Shown here piece after piece: positions 18,275-27,217 of a DNA stretch of 64,000 nt. The stretch spans positions 1 through 64,000 of the forward strand of contig SVHC01000006.1 of NCBI GenBank assembly GCA_015056055.1, read 5' to 3'. The translations under genes were made by a program, and so were the position numbers. How positions within the stretch are numbered: position 1 is the stretch's first letter; every line of letters starts with the position of its first letter. Below the pieces are notes generated by a model. The model was not told the origin of the DNA and ran no database searches. It saw only the letters and a list, made by a program, of their open reading frames with translations. The DNA is from Clostridiales bacterium (GTDB taxonomy: Bacteria; Bacillota; Clostridia; Christensenellales; Aristaeellaceae).

Positions 18275-18871
18275 ATGTACAGTTCATACGGTCCATACGG
18301 CCCGGCAGACGCAGCCATCTTTTCCCGCGTTCTCTCCGGAATTGGTGGTTTCTTCATCATAATAGCCTTTTTTGCTATCTTTTCAATCGTAAGATATGCC
18401 TTCCACTCCAGGCTGGCTGCCATAAAAGCTGCCAAACAGCAGGAAAAAGCTTTCTGGGATAACCTCGCCGATACCGCCAAGGTATCAAATCCCGAAACAT
18501 CCTCAGGCAGTCAGCAGGAAAAGCTTGTTTTCACTCCCCACATGGAGGGCATCGGCAGTACCGAAGGAAAGGGTTCTTCCGTCAGGATGACTCCCGAGCT
18601 TACGGCGCAAGAGCCTAAGCCGCAGGACAGAACGCGTCCGCGCCCTGAACCCAAGCCTGCGCCGCCTTCCGGTTCCATGGGCTTTCAGTCCACCGAAGGA
18701 GTCGGCACCAGCGCCTACCAGTCCCCGGCACCTGCCCAGATCGCAGATTCCCAGTACAAGAACATTGACCGCAAGCTGCCCGCAGACAAGCTCCGCGCAG
18801 CAATCGTAATGAGCGAGATTCTCGCAAAGCCCGTTTCCCTGCGCAAACGCGATGCACGAATCGGGCGCTGA
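18275..18871 (+). CDS. Single-pass membrane protein downstream of floA, unknown function
   Basis: This 198-residue protein has one N-terminal transmembrane helix (IGGFFIIIAFFAIFSIV, about 23-39). A long low-complexity cytoplasmic stretch rich in Pro, Gln and Ser follows, with two similar motifs (GIGSTEGKGSS, GFQSTEGVGTS). The short C-terminal helical tail (ADKLRAAIVMSEILAKPVSLR) looks conserved in type. The ribosome site is a strong AAAGGAGGTG. Its position suggests a third partner of the NfeD/FloA membrane complex. That is inference, and I do not recognise the family. Confidence 0.75.
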   Translation: MYSSYGPYGPADAAIFSRVLSGIGGFFIIIAFFAIFSIVRYAFHSRLAAIKAAKQQEKAFWDNLADTAKVSNPETSSGSQQEKLVFTPHMEGIGSTEGKGSSVRMTPELTAQEPKPQDRTRPRPEPKPAPPSGSMGFQSTEGVGTSAYQSPAPAQIADSQYKNIDRKLPADKLRAAIVMSEILAKPVSLRKRDARIGR

Positions 18872-18888
18872 CAATACGAGGTGTAAAA

Positions 18889-19635
18889 TTGGAAAAAATT
18901 CGTATTCTGATCGCAGATGACGATGCAGGAATGCGCATGATCGTTCGCAAGCTCATTGAGCGGGCGGACGATTATGTGCTGGTTGGGGAAGCCGAAAACG
19001 GTGAAGAGCTTTTGGCTCTGTTTGATGAGGAACGCCCCGAAGTGGTGTTCATGGATGTGGAAATGCCCGGGCTGACCGGCGTGGAATGCGCGCGCATCAT
19101 TCAGGACAAAGCCCCAAAAACCGTGATTATCTTTGCCACCGCACACGAAGAATATATGTCGGATGCATTTGAGGTTTACGCCTTTGATTATCTGGTGAAA
19201 CCGTTCCGGATAGAACGCGCAGCAAATACGCTGAATCTGATTCGCGAACGCCTGCGCATGCATCCCCAAGCCACCGCCATAAAGCAGATTCCGCACACGC
19301 AATCGCCTGCGCGCCTCATGCTGCAGCACAGGGACGGCGTCTCCTTTCTGGATATGAGTGACATTCTTATGATTCAGCGCGAGGAGCGTACCAGCGTGAT
19401 CTTCACTGCCTCCGGAGCCCGTCTCTTCACCAGCGATTCCCTGAACAAGCTGGAAGAACGCCTGCCGGAGAATATATTTTTCCGTGCGCACAAATCCTAT
19501 ATCGTCAATATGAACCACATTGAATCCATCACCCCCTACGGGCGGTGGACGTTCGTCATTAAAATCCGCGGGCTTGAGCAGGATGCTCTGATTACTTACG
19601 AACGATTCGAAGAACTGCAAACAAGATTTGCTTAG
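18889..19635 (+). CDS. LytTR-family response regulator
   Basis: This 248-residue regulator has a receiver domain (about 1-120) with acidic pocket DDDAG, phospho-acceptor Asp in VVFMDVEMPGLTG and Lys in FDYLVKPF. The C-terminal LytTR DNA-binding domain runs from about 140 to 245 (MLQQHRDGVSFLDMSDILMIQ, FFRAHKSYIVNMNHIESI). The start is TTG with GAGGTG seven bases upstream. No sensor histidine kinase is adjacent, so the signal is unknown. It lies 17 nt after the membrane-protein gene and just before tldD, so it is probably in the same transcript. Confidence 0.92.
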   Translation: MEKIRILIADDDAGMRMIVRKLIERADDYVLVGEAENGEELLALFDEERPEVVFMDVEMPGLTGVECARIIQDKAPKTVIIFATAHEEYMSDAFEVYAFDYLVKPFRIERAANTLNLIRERLRMHPQATAIKQIPHTQSPARLMLQHRDGVSFLDMSDILMIQREERTSVIFTASGARLFTSDSLNKLEERLPENIFFRAHKSYIVNMNHIESITPYGRWTFVIKIRGLEQDALITYERFEELQTRFA

Positions 19636-19645
19636 GAGGGCTTTC

Positions 19646-21028
19646 ATGGCATCGAAAAAAGCATTTGAGCTGGCGCTGTCCGCAGCGCTGACTACAGGCG
19701 GCGATTTTGCCGAGATCTTCTTTGAAGATACGCGCAGAACCCGCATGAACCTGATCGACGGAAAGATCGAAAACTTCGTCGCAGGCCGCGAACACGGCGC
19801 AGGCGTGCGCGTATACAAGGGCCTGAACAGCGTATACGTTCATACCAATGACACTTCCGAAGCCGGCATGTGCGCCGCGGCACGCTCCGCAGCGGATGCA
19901 ATCGGCTCCATTCAGGGCGGACGCGAGGTACACCTTGTGCAGTCCGTTATCCCCAATCTCCACGCTTTCCGCGAAATCCCCATGGATATTCCCGGCGCTT
20001 CCAAGGCCGACCTCCTGCACGCTGCATATGCCGCTGCCAAGGGCTACAGCCCGCTGGTCTCGCAGGTTTCCGCCGGAATTTTTGACTGGGATGCCGACAT
20101 CACCATCGCCAACAGCGAAGGCCTGCTCGTATCCGACCGCCGCGTTTATTCCCGCATTGCAATCAATGCCGTTGCCAGTGAAAACGGCGAAAATCAGACC
20201 GGCTCCCGCAGCCCCGGCGCACTGCGCGGCTATGAACTGTTCCGCGATTTCGTAAATCCCGAAGAAGAGGCACGCAAGGCAGCCGAAAGCGCCGTAACCA
20301 TGCTCAAGGCTGAAAACTGCCCGGCAGGCATCATGCCCGTGGTAATCGACGGCGGCTTCGGCGGCGTTATCTTCCACGAAGCATGCGGCCATTCTCTTGA
20401 AGCCACCAGCGTTGCATTCGGCAATTCCGAATTCTGCGGCAAGCTCGGCGAAAAGATCGCCAGCGACTGCGTGACCGCCATCGACGACGGCACCATGGCC
20501 AACGAATGGGGCTCCACCAACATTGATGACGAGGGCAACCCGACCACCCGCCTCGTTCTCATCGAAAACGGCATTCTGAAAAATTATATGATCGACCGCC
20601 TGAACAGCCGCCGCATGAATATGCCCGTCACCGGCAGCGGCCGCCGTGAAAGCTACTGCTACGCTCCCACTTCCCGCATGCGCAACACCTTCATCGCCGC
20701 AGGCAATGACGACGAGGCCGAAATCATCCGCACCATGGGCGACGGCCTGTATGCCAAGCAGATGGGCGGCGGCTCCGTAAATCCCGCCACCGGCGAATTC
20801 AACTTCTCCGTAGCCGAAGGCTACCTCGTTAAGGACGGCAAGATCGACCGCCCCGTACGCGGCGCAACGCTGATCGGCAAGGGCGGCGAGGTATTGAAGC
20901 GCATTGACCGAGTCGGCAAAAAGATGTGGATGGCTCAGGGCATGTGCGGCTCGCAGAGCGGCAGCGTTCCCACCAACGTCGGCCAGCCGATGATCCGCGT
21001 AACCAGCATGACTGTGGGAGGACGGTAA
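19646..21028 (+). CDS. tldD: TldD-type metalloprotease subunit
   Basis: This 460-residue protein of the TldD/PmbA family carries the zinc motif HEACGHSLEA near residue 243, which marks the catalytic TldD subunit. TldD/TldE pairs degrade unfolded or leader peptides and process some modified peptides such as microcin B17. I chose the ATG at 19646 behind AGGAGGG. The partner gene follows after 3 nt. The only modified peptide evident in this window is SCIFF, encoded 20 kb away, and a link would be speculative. Confidence 0.94.
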   Translation: MASKKAFELALSAALTTGGDFAEIFFEDTRRTRMNLIDGKIENFVAGREHGAGVRVYKGLNSVYVHTNDTSEAGMCAAARSAADAIGSIQGGREVHLVQSVIPNLHAFREIPMDIPGASKADLLHAAYAAAKGYSPLVSQVSAGIFDWDADITIANSEGLLVSDRRVYSRIAINAVASENGENQTGSRSPGALRGYELFRDFVNPEEEARKAAESAVTMLKAENCPAGIMPVVIDGGFGGVIFHEACGHSLEATSVAFGNSEFCGKLGEKIASDCVTAIDDGTMANEWGSTNIDDEGNPTTRLVLIENGILKNYMIDRLNSRRMNMPVTGSGRRESYCYAPTSRMRNTFIAAGNDDEAEIIRTMGDGLYAKQMGGGSVNPATGEFNFSVAEGYLVKDGKIDRPVRGATLIGKGGEVLKRIDRVGKKMWMAQGMCGSQSGSVPTNVGQPMIRVTSMTVGGR

Positions 21029-21031
21029 ACA

Positions 21032-22384
21032 ATGGACAGACAGAAATTTATTGACGCACTGTTCGCCCGCGCAAAGGCCGAAGGTTTTGAGGCATACGAG
21101 GCATTCTATTCCTCCGGCGAGCAGTTCAATGCCGAGGTATTCGGCGGCGAAATCGTGGATTATTCCGTTTCCGAATCCGGCGGACTGGGTTTCCGCGCGC
21201 TGATCAACGGCAAGATGGGCTATGCCTCCACCGAGGTACTCGACGAGGATGCTATCGACCTTTTGATCGACGGCGTAAAGAACGGCGCAGCAGTCATCGA
21301 GAACGACGACCGCCAGTTCATCTTTGAGGGCAGCAGCGAATACGCCTCCGTTGACAATTATTCCGAATCCCTTGCAGCTGTTTCTGCCAAGGACAAGATT
21401 CAGTTTGCACTCGATCTTGAAAAGATCACCCTCAGCCGGGACGAGCGCATCCAGCGCGTCGGCGGCTGCGCGATATTGACCTCCAGCTCCGAGTGCGCCA
21501 TCTACAACTCCAAGGGACTGAACGTTTCCCACAAATCCAACCTGGCAGGCGGCTATGTTGTGCCCATCGCACAGGAAGGCGAACGCGTAAACACCGGCAT
21601 GGAAATCTGCGTCAAGCAGGAATTCTCCGACCTCAGCGCGGAAGCCATCGCAAACAAGGCTGTAAAGCAGGCGCTCGATGGTCTTAACGCCATCCAGCCC
21701 GAATCCCGCACCTGCGCCATCGCATTCGACAGCGGCGCAGCGACCAGCATGCTGTCCGTATTCTCCTCCATCTTCTCTGCCGACGCCGCACAGAAGGGTC
21801 TTTCCCTCCTGAAAGGCCGCGAAGGCGAAAAGATCGCAGGCGATGCCGTTACCATCGTGGACGATCCGCATCTTGCGCACAGCGGCGCTTCCACCCCGTT
21901 TGACGGCGAAGGCGTTGCCACCTATAAGAAGAATATCGTGGAAAACGGCGTTCTCACCACGCTGCTTCACAACCTGAAGACCGCTGCCAAGCAGGGCGTT
22001 GCCACCACGGCGAACGCTTCCCGCGGTTCCTATGCCGCTACCGTAGGCGTAGCTCCGACGAACTTCTATATCGTGCCCTCCGAAACCACGCAGGATGAAC
22101 TGCTCGCCGCCATGAACGACGGCATTCTCATCACCGAGGTTTCCGGTCTGCACGCAGGCGCAAACCAGATCAGCGGCGATTTCTCTCTGCTGGCAAAGGG
22201 TTTCCTCATTGAAAACGGCAAAAAGGGCGCAGCCGTCGAGCAGATTACCGTCGCAGGCAACTTCTTCACCATGCTGAATGACGTTGTCGCCGTTGCAAGC
22301 GATCTGGATTTCGGCATGCCCGGCAGCTCCATGTTCGGAAGCCCCACCCTGTGGATCAAATCTCTCTCCGTGGCAGGTAAATAA
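21032..22384 (+). CDS. PmbA/TldE-type partner subunit
   Basis: This 450-residue TldD/PmbA-family protein lacks the HExxxH zinc motif and so is the non-catalytic partner. Family features include LEKITLSRDERIQRV, TLLHNLKTAAKQGVATTANASR and GLHAGANQISGDFSLLAKGF near the C terminus. It is tightly coupled to tldD (3-nt gap, GGAGG within the end of tldD). The two would form the heterodimeric protease. Confidence 0.93.
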   Translation: MDRQKFIDALFARAKAEGFEAYEAFYSSGEQFNAEVFGGEIVDYSVSESGGLGFRALINGKMGYASTEVLDEDAIDLLIDGVKNGAAVIENDDRQFIFEGSSEYASVDNYSESLAAVSAKDKIQFALDLEKITLSRDERIQRVGGCAILTSSSECAIYNSKGLNVSHKSNLAGGYVVPIAQEGERVNTGMEICVKQEFSDLSAEAIANKAVKQALDGLNAIQPESRTCAIAFDSGAATSMLSVFSSIFSADAAQKGLSLLKGREGEKIAGDAVTIVDDPHLAHSGASTPFDGEGVATYKKNIVENGVLTTLLHNLKTAAKQGVATTANASRGSYAATVGVAPTNFYIVPSETTQDELLAAMNDGILITEVSGLHAGANQISGDFSLLAKGFLIENGKKGAAVEQITVAGNFFTMLNDVVAVASDLDFGMPGSSMFGSPTLWIKSLSVAGK

Positions 22385-22386
22385 CT

Positions 22387-22665
22387 ATGAAGCTGAATTA
22401 TACGCAGGATGAAATGCGCGCCATCTGCGCATTCCTTGAAAACAACGAGGATTGCGAGCGTCTGCCCGGGAATGAATTCGTTGCCGACCTTTATGACGAA
22501 TCCCCGTGCCTTACGCTGAATCTATCGCTGGAAAAGGATGAACTCCACCTTCTCGCCGCTGCCGAGCTGCTCTTTGACGAAGAACTTGACGCCTACTACA
22601 TGGGCGACGCCGTCGAGGACATTGCTAAAGTTTCCGAAGCGCTTCTGCGCGCGGCAAAGGCATAG
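22387..22665 (+). CDS. Small acidic protein of unknown function
   Basis: This 92-residue acidic protein begins 2 nt after the PmbA-like stop, so it is surely co-transcribed. It has no membrane segment or recognisable motif, and many Glu/Asp residues in its C-terminal half (LLFDEELDAYYMGDAVEDI). It may be an accessory of the protease pair. I cannot name a family. Confidence 0.7.
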   Translation: MKLNYTQDEMRAICAFLENNEDCERLPGNEFVADLYDESPCLTLNLSLEKDELHLLAAAELLFDEELDAYYMGDAVEDIAKVSEALLRAAKA

Positions 22666-22780
22666 GTGGACGGGGAAGCAAGCTCCCCCGCAAAAAAAAT
22701 ATGTTCCTCGCGGCGTGCATGCCGCCGCTGCGGATTGTATTCTGAATCTTTCTGCAGGTTATCAGAACATCTCGTCCGGC

Positions 22781-22824
22781 AAAAAGCGGACTGCAACAGC
22801 ACCATCGTTGCAGCCCGCTTTTTT
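22781..22824 (+). terminator. Bidirectional terminator after the TldD operon
   Basis: AAAAAGCGG-CTGCAAC pairs with GTTGCAG-CCGCTTTTTT around a 9-nt loop. It has a T run rightward and an A run that serves the convergent SpoIVFB-like gene leftward. Confidence 0.85.
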
Positions 22825-23660
22825 CATGCCATAATCTCCGGTTTTTCGCCGCCGAACCACTTTTTCAATGCATCCTCATCCAGGACTCCTTTCAGACGCA
22901 TGTTCCCATCGTACACAGCAATCATGTTTACCCGCCTTGCGCGCAGAAGCCGCGCCGCCTGCAAGGCATCCGCATCGTCCGGCAAAGCCGCCCACCGGAC
23001 CGGAAGAGTGCCCTTTCTGCGCATTTCCTCCCGGCGTTCATAAAGGCTGATCATCTGTGCGCCCTGTGCCTGCATAAGCTCCCTTTCACCGGATGCAAAA
23101 ATATAGATCGCACAGAACAGCGGCGTAAGATTCATCCTCCGCGTAACAACGCACCCGACCACGCACAGAATCACAAGCAGCCCCGCCAGAATACGCCCCA
23201 TCCATACGCCCGCCTTCGGGGAGTTCAGTATACAGCACATCACCCTTCCCCCGTCCAGCGGCAGTGCCGGAATCAGATTGAACGCCATCAGCATCACATT
23301 TGCCCGTATCAAATCCGCCGCCCGGTCTTCGGGCAGAAATCCCATCCACGCGCATGCCGCACTCAACAGCAAAAGAAGGAAATTCATTCCCGGCCCGGCA
23401 AGCGCCACCGCAGCCACCTGCCCCGCACGCACGCGCCAGAGGTTCTCCATGCGGATTGCCGCGCCAAAGGGCATCAGCTCCACCTCCTCCACTCGCACGC
23501 CCAAAAGCAGCGCCGCCGCCAGATGCGCCCCCTCATGCACAAGCATTGTCACGGAAAATGCCACGAGCATTCTGCCTTCGCCCAGCACAGCGGCAAGCAC
23601 GCACATAAGCAGCAGCGCCGGATGAATCCGCACCCGAACGCCTTTTATCATCCATTTCAC
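22824..23660 (-). CDS. SpoIVFB-like M50 site-2 intramembrane metalloprotease
   Basis: This 278-residue polytopic protein has the zinc motif HEGAH (residues 42-46) in its second hydrophobic segment. The second metal motif NLIPALPLDGGRV (NxxPxxxxDGG) follows near 135-147. The C-terminal half contains a CBS-like region (ARLLRARRVNMIAVYDGNMRLKGVL). SpoIVFB cleaves pro-sigma-K in spore formers. The preceding gene is a SpoIVFA-like protein and the two overlap by 4 nt, which supports that role. pro-sigma-K is not in the window, so other substrates remain possible. Confidence 0.9.
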   Translation of the reverse strand: MKWMIKGVRVRIHPALLLMCVLAAVLGEGRMLVAFSVTMLVHEGAHLAAALLLGVRVEEVELMPFGAAIRMENLWRVRAGQVAAVALAGPGMNFLLLLLSAACAWMGFLPEDRAADLIRANVMLMAFNLIPALPLDGGRVMCCILNSPKAGVWMGRILAGLLVILCVVGCVVTRRMNLTPLFCAIYIFASGERELMQAQGAQMISLYERREEMRRKGTLPVRWAALPDDADALQAARLLRARRVNMIAVYDGNMRLKGVLDEDALKKWFGGEKPEIMA

Positions 23661-24373
23661 GTCAGGCCCTTCTCCTCCGGATTCACACTAACGCCGTTTT
23701 CCCTGAGTTCAAAATACAGCCTTTCGGATGCGCGCCCCACCACGCTGCCGGATGCCAGCTCTTCCCCGACCCGTACACCCGCCTCATCCATAAAGGCATA
23801 CACGCTTTTGTATCCGTTCGCATGGTCGACCATAACGCTCCATTCGCCCGCCGCCGTTTCACCCACGGCAGAAACCATGCCGTCCATCACGATGCGAACC
23901 GGCTCCAGCCCTTCCAGCGAATATTCCTGCCACGGCTGCTGCGCGCTGAATTCATGCGAAAGAACGCCGTCCACAGGTACCGGTGAGCCGGACCCGACAT
24001 TCCAAAAAACAAGCGTTGACTCCGGCATCAGCCGCTCCACAAAGCGCATCCCGCCAATTCGCTCGTCCAGCCGCACATTCATGGTCAGAGCCTGCCGTAT
24101 ACCGTCCACCGCCTTTTGGCTCCACGGCGTTTCAATGTTTGAAAGCGCCAGTATCGTGAGCAAAAGCGCACAGGCAACTGCCGTATTTCGCAAAAGCCTT
24201 TCGGAAAACGTGTACTTTGGTTTTTCCCGCTGCGCCGCGCGCATTTTTCGGCCAAGCCGCCTGCGTCGGATATTCTGCCGGGCAAAGTGCTTTTTCAGGC
24301 CGGAAGGCTTCTTCTCTTCCGGTTCCGGCGGCGTAATGGATGTATGGACCCGAATTCTGGAATTTTGCTGCAT
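23657..24373 (-). CDS. SpoIVFA-like protein with degenerate M23/LytM domain
   Basis: This 238-residue protein has a basic N-terminal region (RRRRLGRKMRAAQREKPK) and one transmembrane segment (LLRNTAVACALLLTILALSN, about 75-95). The extracytoplasmic LytM-type domain (SVMVDHANGYKSVYAFMDEA, GSVVGRASERLYFELREN) lacks the metal-binding His residues, as in SpoIVFA, and is therefore non-catalytic. I chose the ATG at 24373 behind GGGAGGG. The overlap with the SpoIVFB-like gene implies a complex that holds or inhibits the intramembrane protease. Confidence 0.85.
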   Translation of the reverse strand: MQQNSRIRVHTSITPPEPEEKKPSGLKKHFARQNIRRRRLGRKMRAAQREKPKYTFSERLLRNTAVACALLLTILALSNIETPWSQKAVDGIRQALTMNVRLDERIGGMRFVERLMPESTLVFWNVGSGSPVPVDGVLSHEFSAQQPWQEYSLEGLEPVRIVMDGMVSAVGETAAGEWSVMVDHANGYKSVYAFMDEAGVRVGEELASGSVVGRASERLYFELRENGVSVNPEEKGLT

Positions 24374-24550
24374 GGAAAATCCCTCCCGTCGCCAGAGTAT
24401 ATGCGCGGAAGGGACAGGATTAGGCCAAGAATACCGACGAATCCCCTTCTCCGCACCGGCCTGCACTGCGTTTAACCGGTGTTCCGTGGCGGCGTTCTAA
24501 GTTTGCCGCCATTTCAATCTCCGGAATCCGTCGGCCCGCGCGACGTCAAG

Positions 24551-24588
24551 CTCCCCTTGAAGCAAGGGGAGGTGTCACCGCAGGTGAC
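24551..24588. repeat. REP-like double palindrome
   Basis: CTCCCCTTG-AAG-CAAGGGGAG (9-bp stem) is directly followed by GTCACC-GCA-GGTGAC (6-bp stem). This pattern is common between genes of Clostridia. The rest of 24374-24683 holds only the terminator listed next. I see no gene. Confidence 0.7.
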
Positions 24589-24628
24589 GGAGGGGATTCA
24601 CCGCATCCGTCCGCTATTCTTGTAACTT

Positions 24629-24668
24629 CAAAAAAACAGAGCAGGCATATCCAAAGATACACCTGCTC
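24629..24668 (-). terminator. Terminator of the Gfo/Idh/MocA gene
   Basis: On the minus strand GAGCAGG and CCTGCTC form the stem and TGTTTTTTTG follows. Confidence 0.8.
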
Positions 24669-24683
24669 CAAACAAACGCTTTA

Positions 24684-25847
24684 TCAGATTTCCGGAATCT
24701 CGATCTCGATTTCGCGGCCGAGCTTTGCGGACTTGACGATGCCGTCGATAATTGCCTGGTTGTACAGAATTTCGCTGGTGGGAACCGGAGCCGGAGTGCC
24801 TTCCCAGATTGCATCGAGGAAGGAACGAACCTTCAGGTCAAACAGGCTGCCGTTGGTGTTGAGGATCGGGAACTTGGTCTCGGTCATCTCGCCCGCGATG
24901 TCGTGATAGAGGGTCATTGCGCCGCCGACGGTGCCGTTCCAGCACTCGGTGGAGGGAATGCGCAGAGCGCCTTCGGTACCGAGGATAACGGTGTCACCGG
25001 GGGTATCCAGATGCATGGCCCAGGAAATACGGAAGTCCAGAATAATGTCGCCCTCAAGGCGTACGAATGCAGCGGCAAAGTCCTCTACGCTGAAGCGTGC
25101 AGCATTTTCCGCTGCGGTGTGGAACGCGTCGGGACGCTGATACTTCGCATTGGTGCCGAAGAAATCAGAGATATAGCCCGATGCGGTCAGCGGCTTCGGA
25201 TAGCCGATGGCATTGAGAACCATGTCCAGAGAATAGCAGCCAATATCGCCCATGGCGCCGATGCCGCCGGTGGACTTTTCGATAAAGGTGCTGTTCGGGA
25301 TGCCGCGGCGACGACCGCCGCCGGTCTGGATGTAGTATACCTTACCAAGTGCGCCGCTTTCAACGATGCGCTTGATCATCTTCATATTTTCGTCCATGCG
25401 AGGCTGGAAGCCGATGGAAAGGATCTTGCCGCTCTTCTTCTCGGCGCGCATGATCTCAACAGCCTCTTCGGTGGTCACGCACATGGGCTTCTCAAGCAGT
25501 ACATTCACGCCGGCGTTCAGAGCGTCGATCGTGGTCTGCGCATGGGCTACGTTATAGGTGCAGTTGCTGACTGCATCCAGCTTTTCATTTGCCAGCATGG
25601 CGGCGTGATCCGGATAGAAGTTTACGTTTTCAATGCCGAACCTGGCTGCAAATGCCTCAGCCTTGCCGGGGATCAGATCAGCCATGGCAACGATCTCAAC
25701 GTCGTCCATCTTTTTGAGGCTTTCTGCATGTGCCTCGGCGATCCAGCCGGTGCCGATGATACCTACGCGAAGCTTGCCTTCGCGGGTCTTAACGGTTTCC
25801 TCTACAGCCTGAGTGGTCTGATTGAGAACTGCATCAGAATTTCCCAT
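24684..25847 (-). CDS. Gfo/Idh/MocA-family oxidoreductase
   Basis: This 387-residue NAD(P)-dependent dehydrogenase has a Rossmann domain beginning RVGIIGTGWIAEAHAESL. The family EKP motif (VNVLLEKPMCVTTEEAVEIM) carries the catalytic lysine. The C-terminal substrate domain includes GGIGAMGDIGCYSLDMVLNA, where the Asp-x-x-x-Tyr-type active-site residues sit. Substrates in this family are usually sugars or inositols, and the one here is unknown. It is monocistronic, with its own consensus promoter and terminator. Confidence 0.92.
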   Translation of the reverse strand: MGNSDAVLNQTTQAVEETVKTREGKLRVGIIGTGWIAEAHAESLKKMDDVEIVAMADLIPGKAEAFAARFGIENVNFYPDHAAMLANEKLDAVSNCTYNVAHAQTTIDALNAGVNVLLEKPMCVTTEEAVEIMRAEKKSGKILSIGFQPRMDENMKMIKRIVESGALGKVYYIQTGGGRRRGIPNSTFIEKSTGGIGAMGDIGCYSLDMVLNAIGYPKPLTASGYISDFFGTNAKYQRPDAFHTAAENAARFSVEDFAAAFVRLEGDIILDFRISWAMHLDTPGDTVILGTEGALRIPSTECWNGTVGGAMTLYHDIAGEMTETKFPILNTNGSLFDLKVRSFLDAIWEGTPAPVPTSEILYNQAIIDGIVKSAKLGREIEIEIPEI

Positions 25848-25883
25848 ATTTTTCGCTCCTTATCGCATAAATTGCTATTATTC

Positions 25884-25912
25884 ATGATACCCATTTTTTC
25901 GCGGCATGTCAA
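25884..25912 (-). promoter_or_regulatory. Sigma-A promoter for the Gfo/Idh/MocA gene
   Basis: Minus strand TTGACA, 17 bp, TATCAT, about 35 nt upstream of the start. Confidence 0.75.
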
Positions 25913-25945
25913 GCACTGCACGCCTTCCCGGGAATGTTTTTTGCA

Positions 25946-27070
25946 TCAAATCACGATATCCCAGGGGCGGTATCCCTCAGGCATTTCCTCTTCTTCCAGG
26001 AAGGTGAATTCCTCGTCCCTGAGCGTGGGAAGGAACGCTTCAAACGGGACGCGGTCAAACTCACAGTGGTATTCGCTCGCGCCGAACCAGCCGCCCTCTT
26101 TCGCCTTGAGGTTGAGGTCACGCGCAAACTTGGTGCGGTTGTCGCAATCGTGCACAACGATGTTCCAGCCTTCTTCCGCAGCCATCTTCATGAACTTCAG
26201 CGTAAGCTCGTGGCTCCAGATGGGCGAAACGTATCCGCGTCTGCACATATACATGCTTTCACCTTCGTAATTGCCGATGTTGTTTTCGTTCAGATGAAGT
26301 TCCGCACAGTTGATAAAGTCAACTCCGGTGGCAAGAATCGCCTGCTTTTTCTGCATGAACGAATCGAAGAATTCCGGCGTCATGGGCGTTTCGATACCCA
26401 CGCGGGGGATGTACTTCTTTGCAAGGGCAATGTTTTCGATAACCTTGTCCGCGCAGTTCGTGGCGCCGAGATTAAAGCGCAATTCATCAAGCCCCGCCTC
26501 GGCCAGTGCGCGCAGGGATTCCTCCGTAGCCTTTACGCCGTTGGTGTACAGGTGCTGGTGAACACCCGCATCACGGAACTTGCGGATGATTCCGTAATAC
26601 TTTTCAATCTCCATGAACGGCTCGAGGTACACATAGGCAATTCCCGTGGGCTTTTTGTGAATGGACAGAAGAAGGTCAATATCTTCCTCATAGAACTTGG
26701 TGCCGCCGATGTCCCACATTCCCTCGCCGATGGGCGGAATGCAGTCGAGCTCGCCATAGTTATAGCAGAACTTGCACTGCAGATTGCATTTATTCGTCTT
26801 GCGCACGGCGCTCAGACCCGTACCCATCAGGCAGGAACGGCAGCCGTCGGGGAATTTCTCATCGCTGCCCACATAGTATGTACGGTTTCCCAGCGATTTT
26901 AACCCCGGAATTTCGCTCATCAAAGCAGCGGTTCTGTGGTCAACTGCGCGTTCAATCTGCGCAAGCACGGCATAGATAATCTCCTGCTGACGCACCGTGA
27001 TCGCCTCATCATCGGGCAGCTGCGCAAAAAATTCAAACCACATCAGCGCTTCCTTTTTGGAAATTTTCAT
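25946..27070 (-). CDS. Radical SAM protein, unknown substrate
   Basis: This 374-residue protein has the cluster motif CNLQCKFC (CxxxCxxC at 95, 99 and 102) preceded by an extra pair of cysteines (DGCRSC, 77 and 80). The barrel continues with YLEPFMEIEKYYGIIRKF and ELRFNLGATNC. There is no SPASM cluster signature at the C terminus. Substrate and pathway are unknown, and no precursor peptide is adjacent. ATG 27070 fits the GGGAGG ribosome site better than the TTG four codons upstream. Confidence 0.88.
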   Translation of the reverse strand: MKISKKEALMWFEFFAQLPDDEAITVRQQEIIYAVLAQIERAVDHRTAALMSEIPGLKSLGNRTYYVGSDEKFPDGCRSCLMGTGLSAVRKTNKCNLQCKFCYNYGELDCIPPIGEGMWDIGGTKFYEEDIDLLLSIHKKPTGIAYVYLEPFMEIEKYYGIIRKFRDAGVHQHLYTNGVKATEESLRALAEAGLDELRFNLGATNCADKVIENIALAKKYIPRVGIETPMTPEFFDSFMQKKQAILATGVDFINCAELHLNENNIGNYEGESMYMCRRGYVSPIWSHELTLKFMKMAAEEGWNIVVHDCDNRTKFARDLNLKAKEGGWFGASEYHCEFDRVPFEAFLPTLRDEEFTFLEEEEMPEGYRPWDIVI

Positions 27071-27109
27071 ATCAAGAACCAACCTCCCGGCTTTTCATCC
27101 GTAAAACAG

Positions 27110-27153
27110 CGCCGGACGAAACCTGCGCTTCTGTCAGGCATCCGTCCGGCGCC
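27110..27153 (-). terminator. Strong hairpin, likely terminator after the ZIP gene
   Basis: Perfect 10-bp arms GCGCCGGACG/CGTCCGGCGC. On the minus strand TGTTTTA follows, a weak T run. It lies in the leader of the radical SAM gene, downstream of that gene's promoter, so it may also attenuate that gene. Confidence 0.5.
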
Positions 27154-27178
27154 AAATTGCATGCATCGTATGCAAAAT

Positions 27179-27207
27179 ATTATATCGTGTTTGCCATTCA
27201 AAGTCAA
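27179..27207 (-). promoter_or_regulatory. Sigma-A promoter for the radical SAM gene
   Basis: Minus strand TTGACT, 17 bp, TATAAT. The predicted transcript starts about 100 nt before the ATG and includes the strong hairpin at 27110-27153. Confidence 0.78.
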
Positions 27208-27217
27208 GAAACCGGCC

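Noticed and set aside
19592-22153. 853-codon frame antisense to the TldD/PmbA genes
   Set aside because: Shadow frame, with no RBS, promoter or family motif, opposite two well-supported genes.
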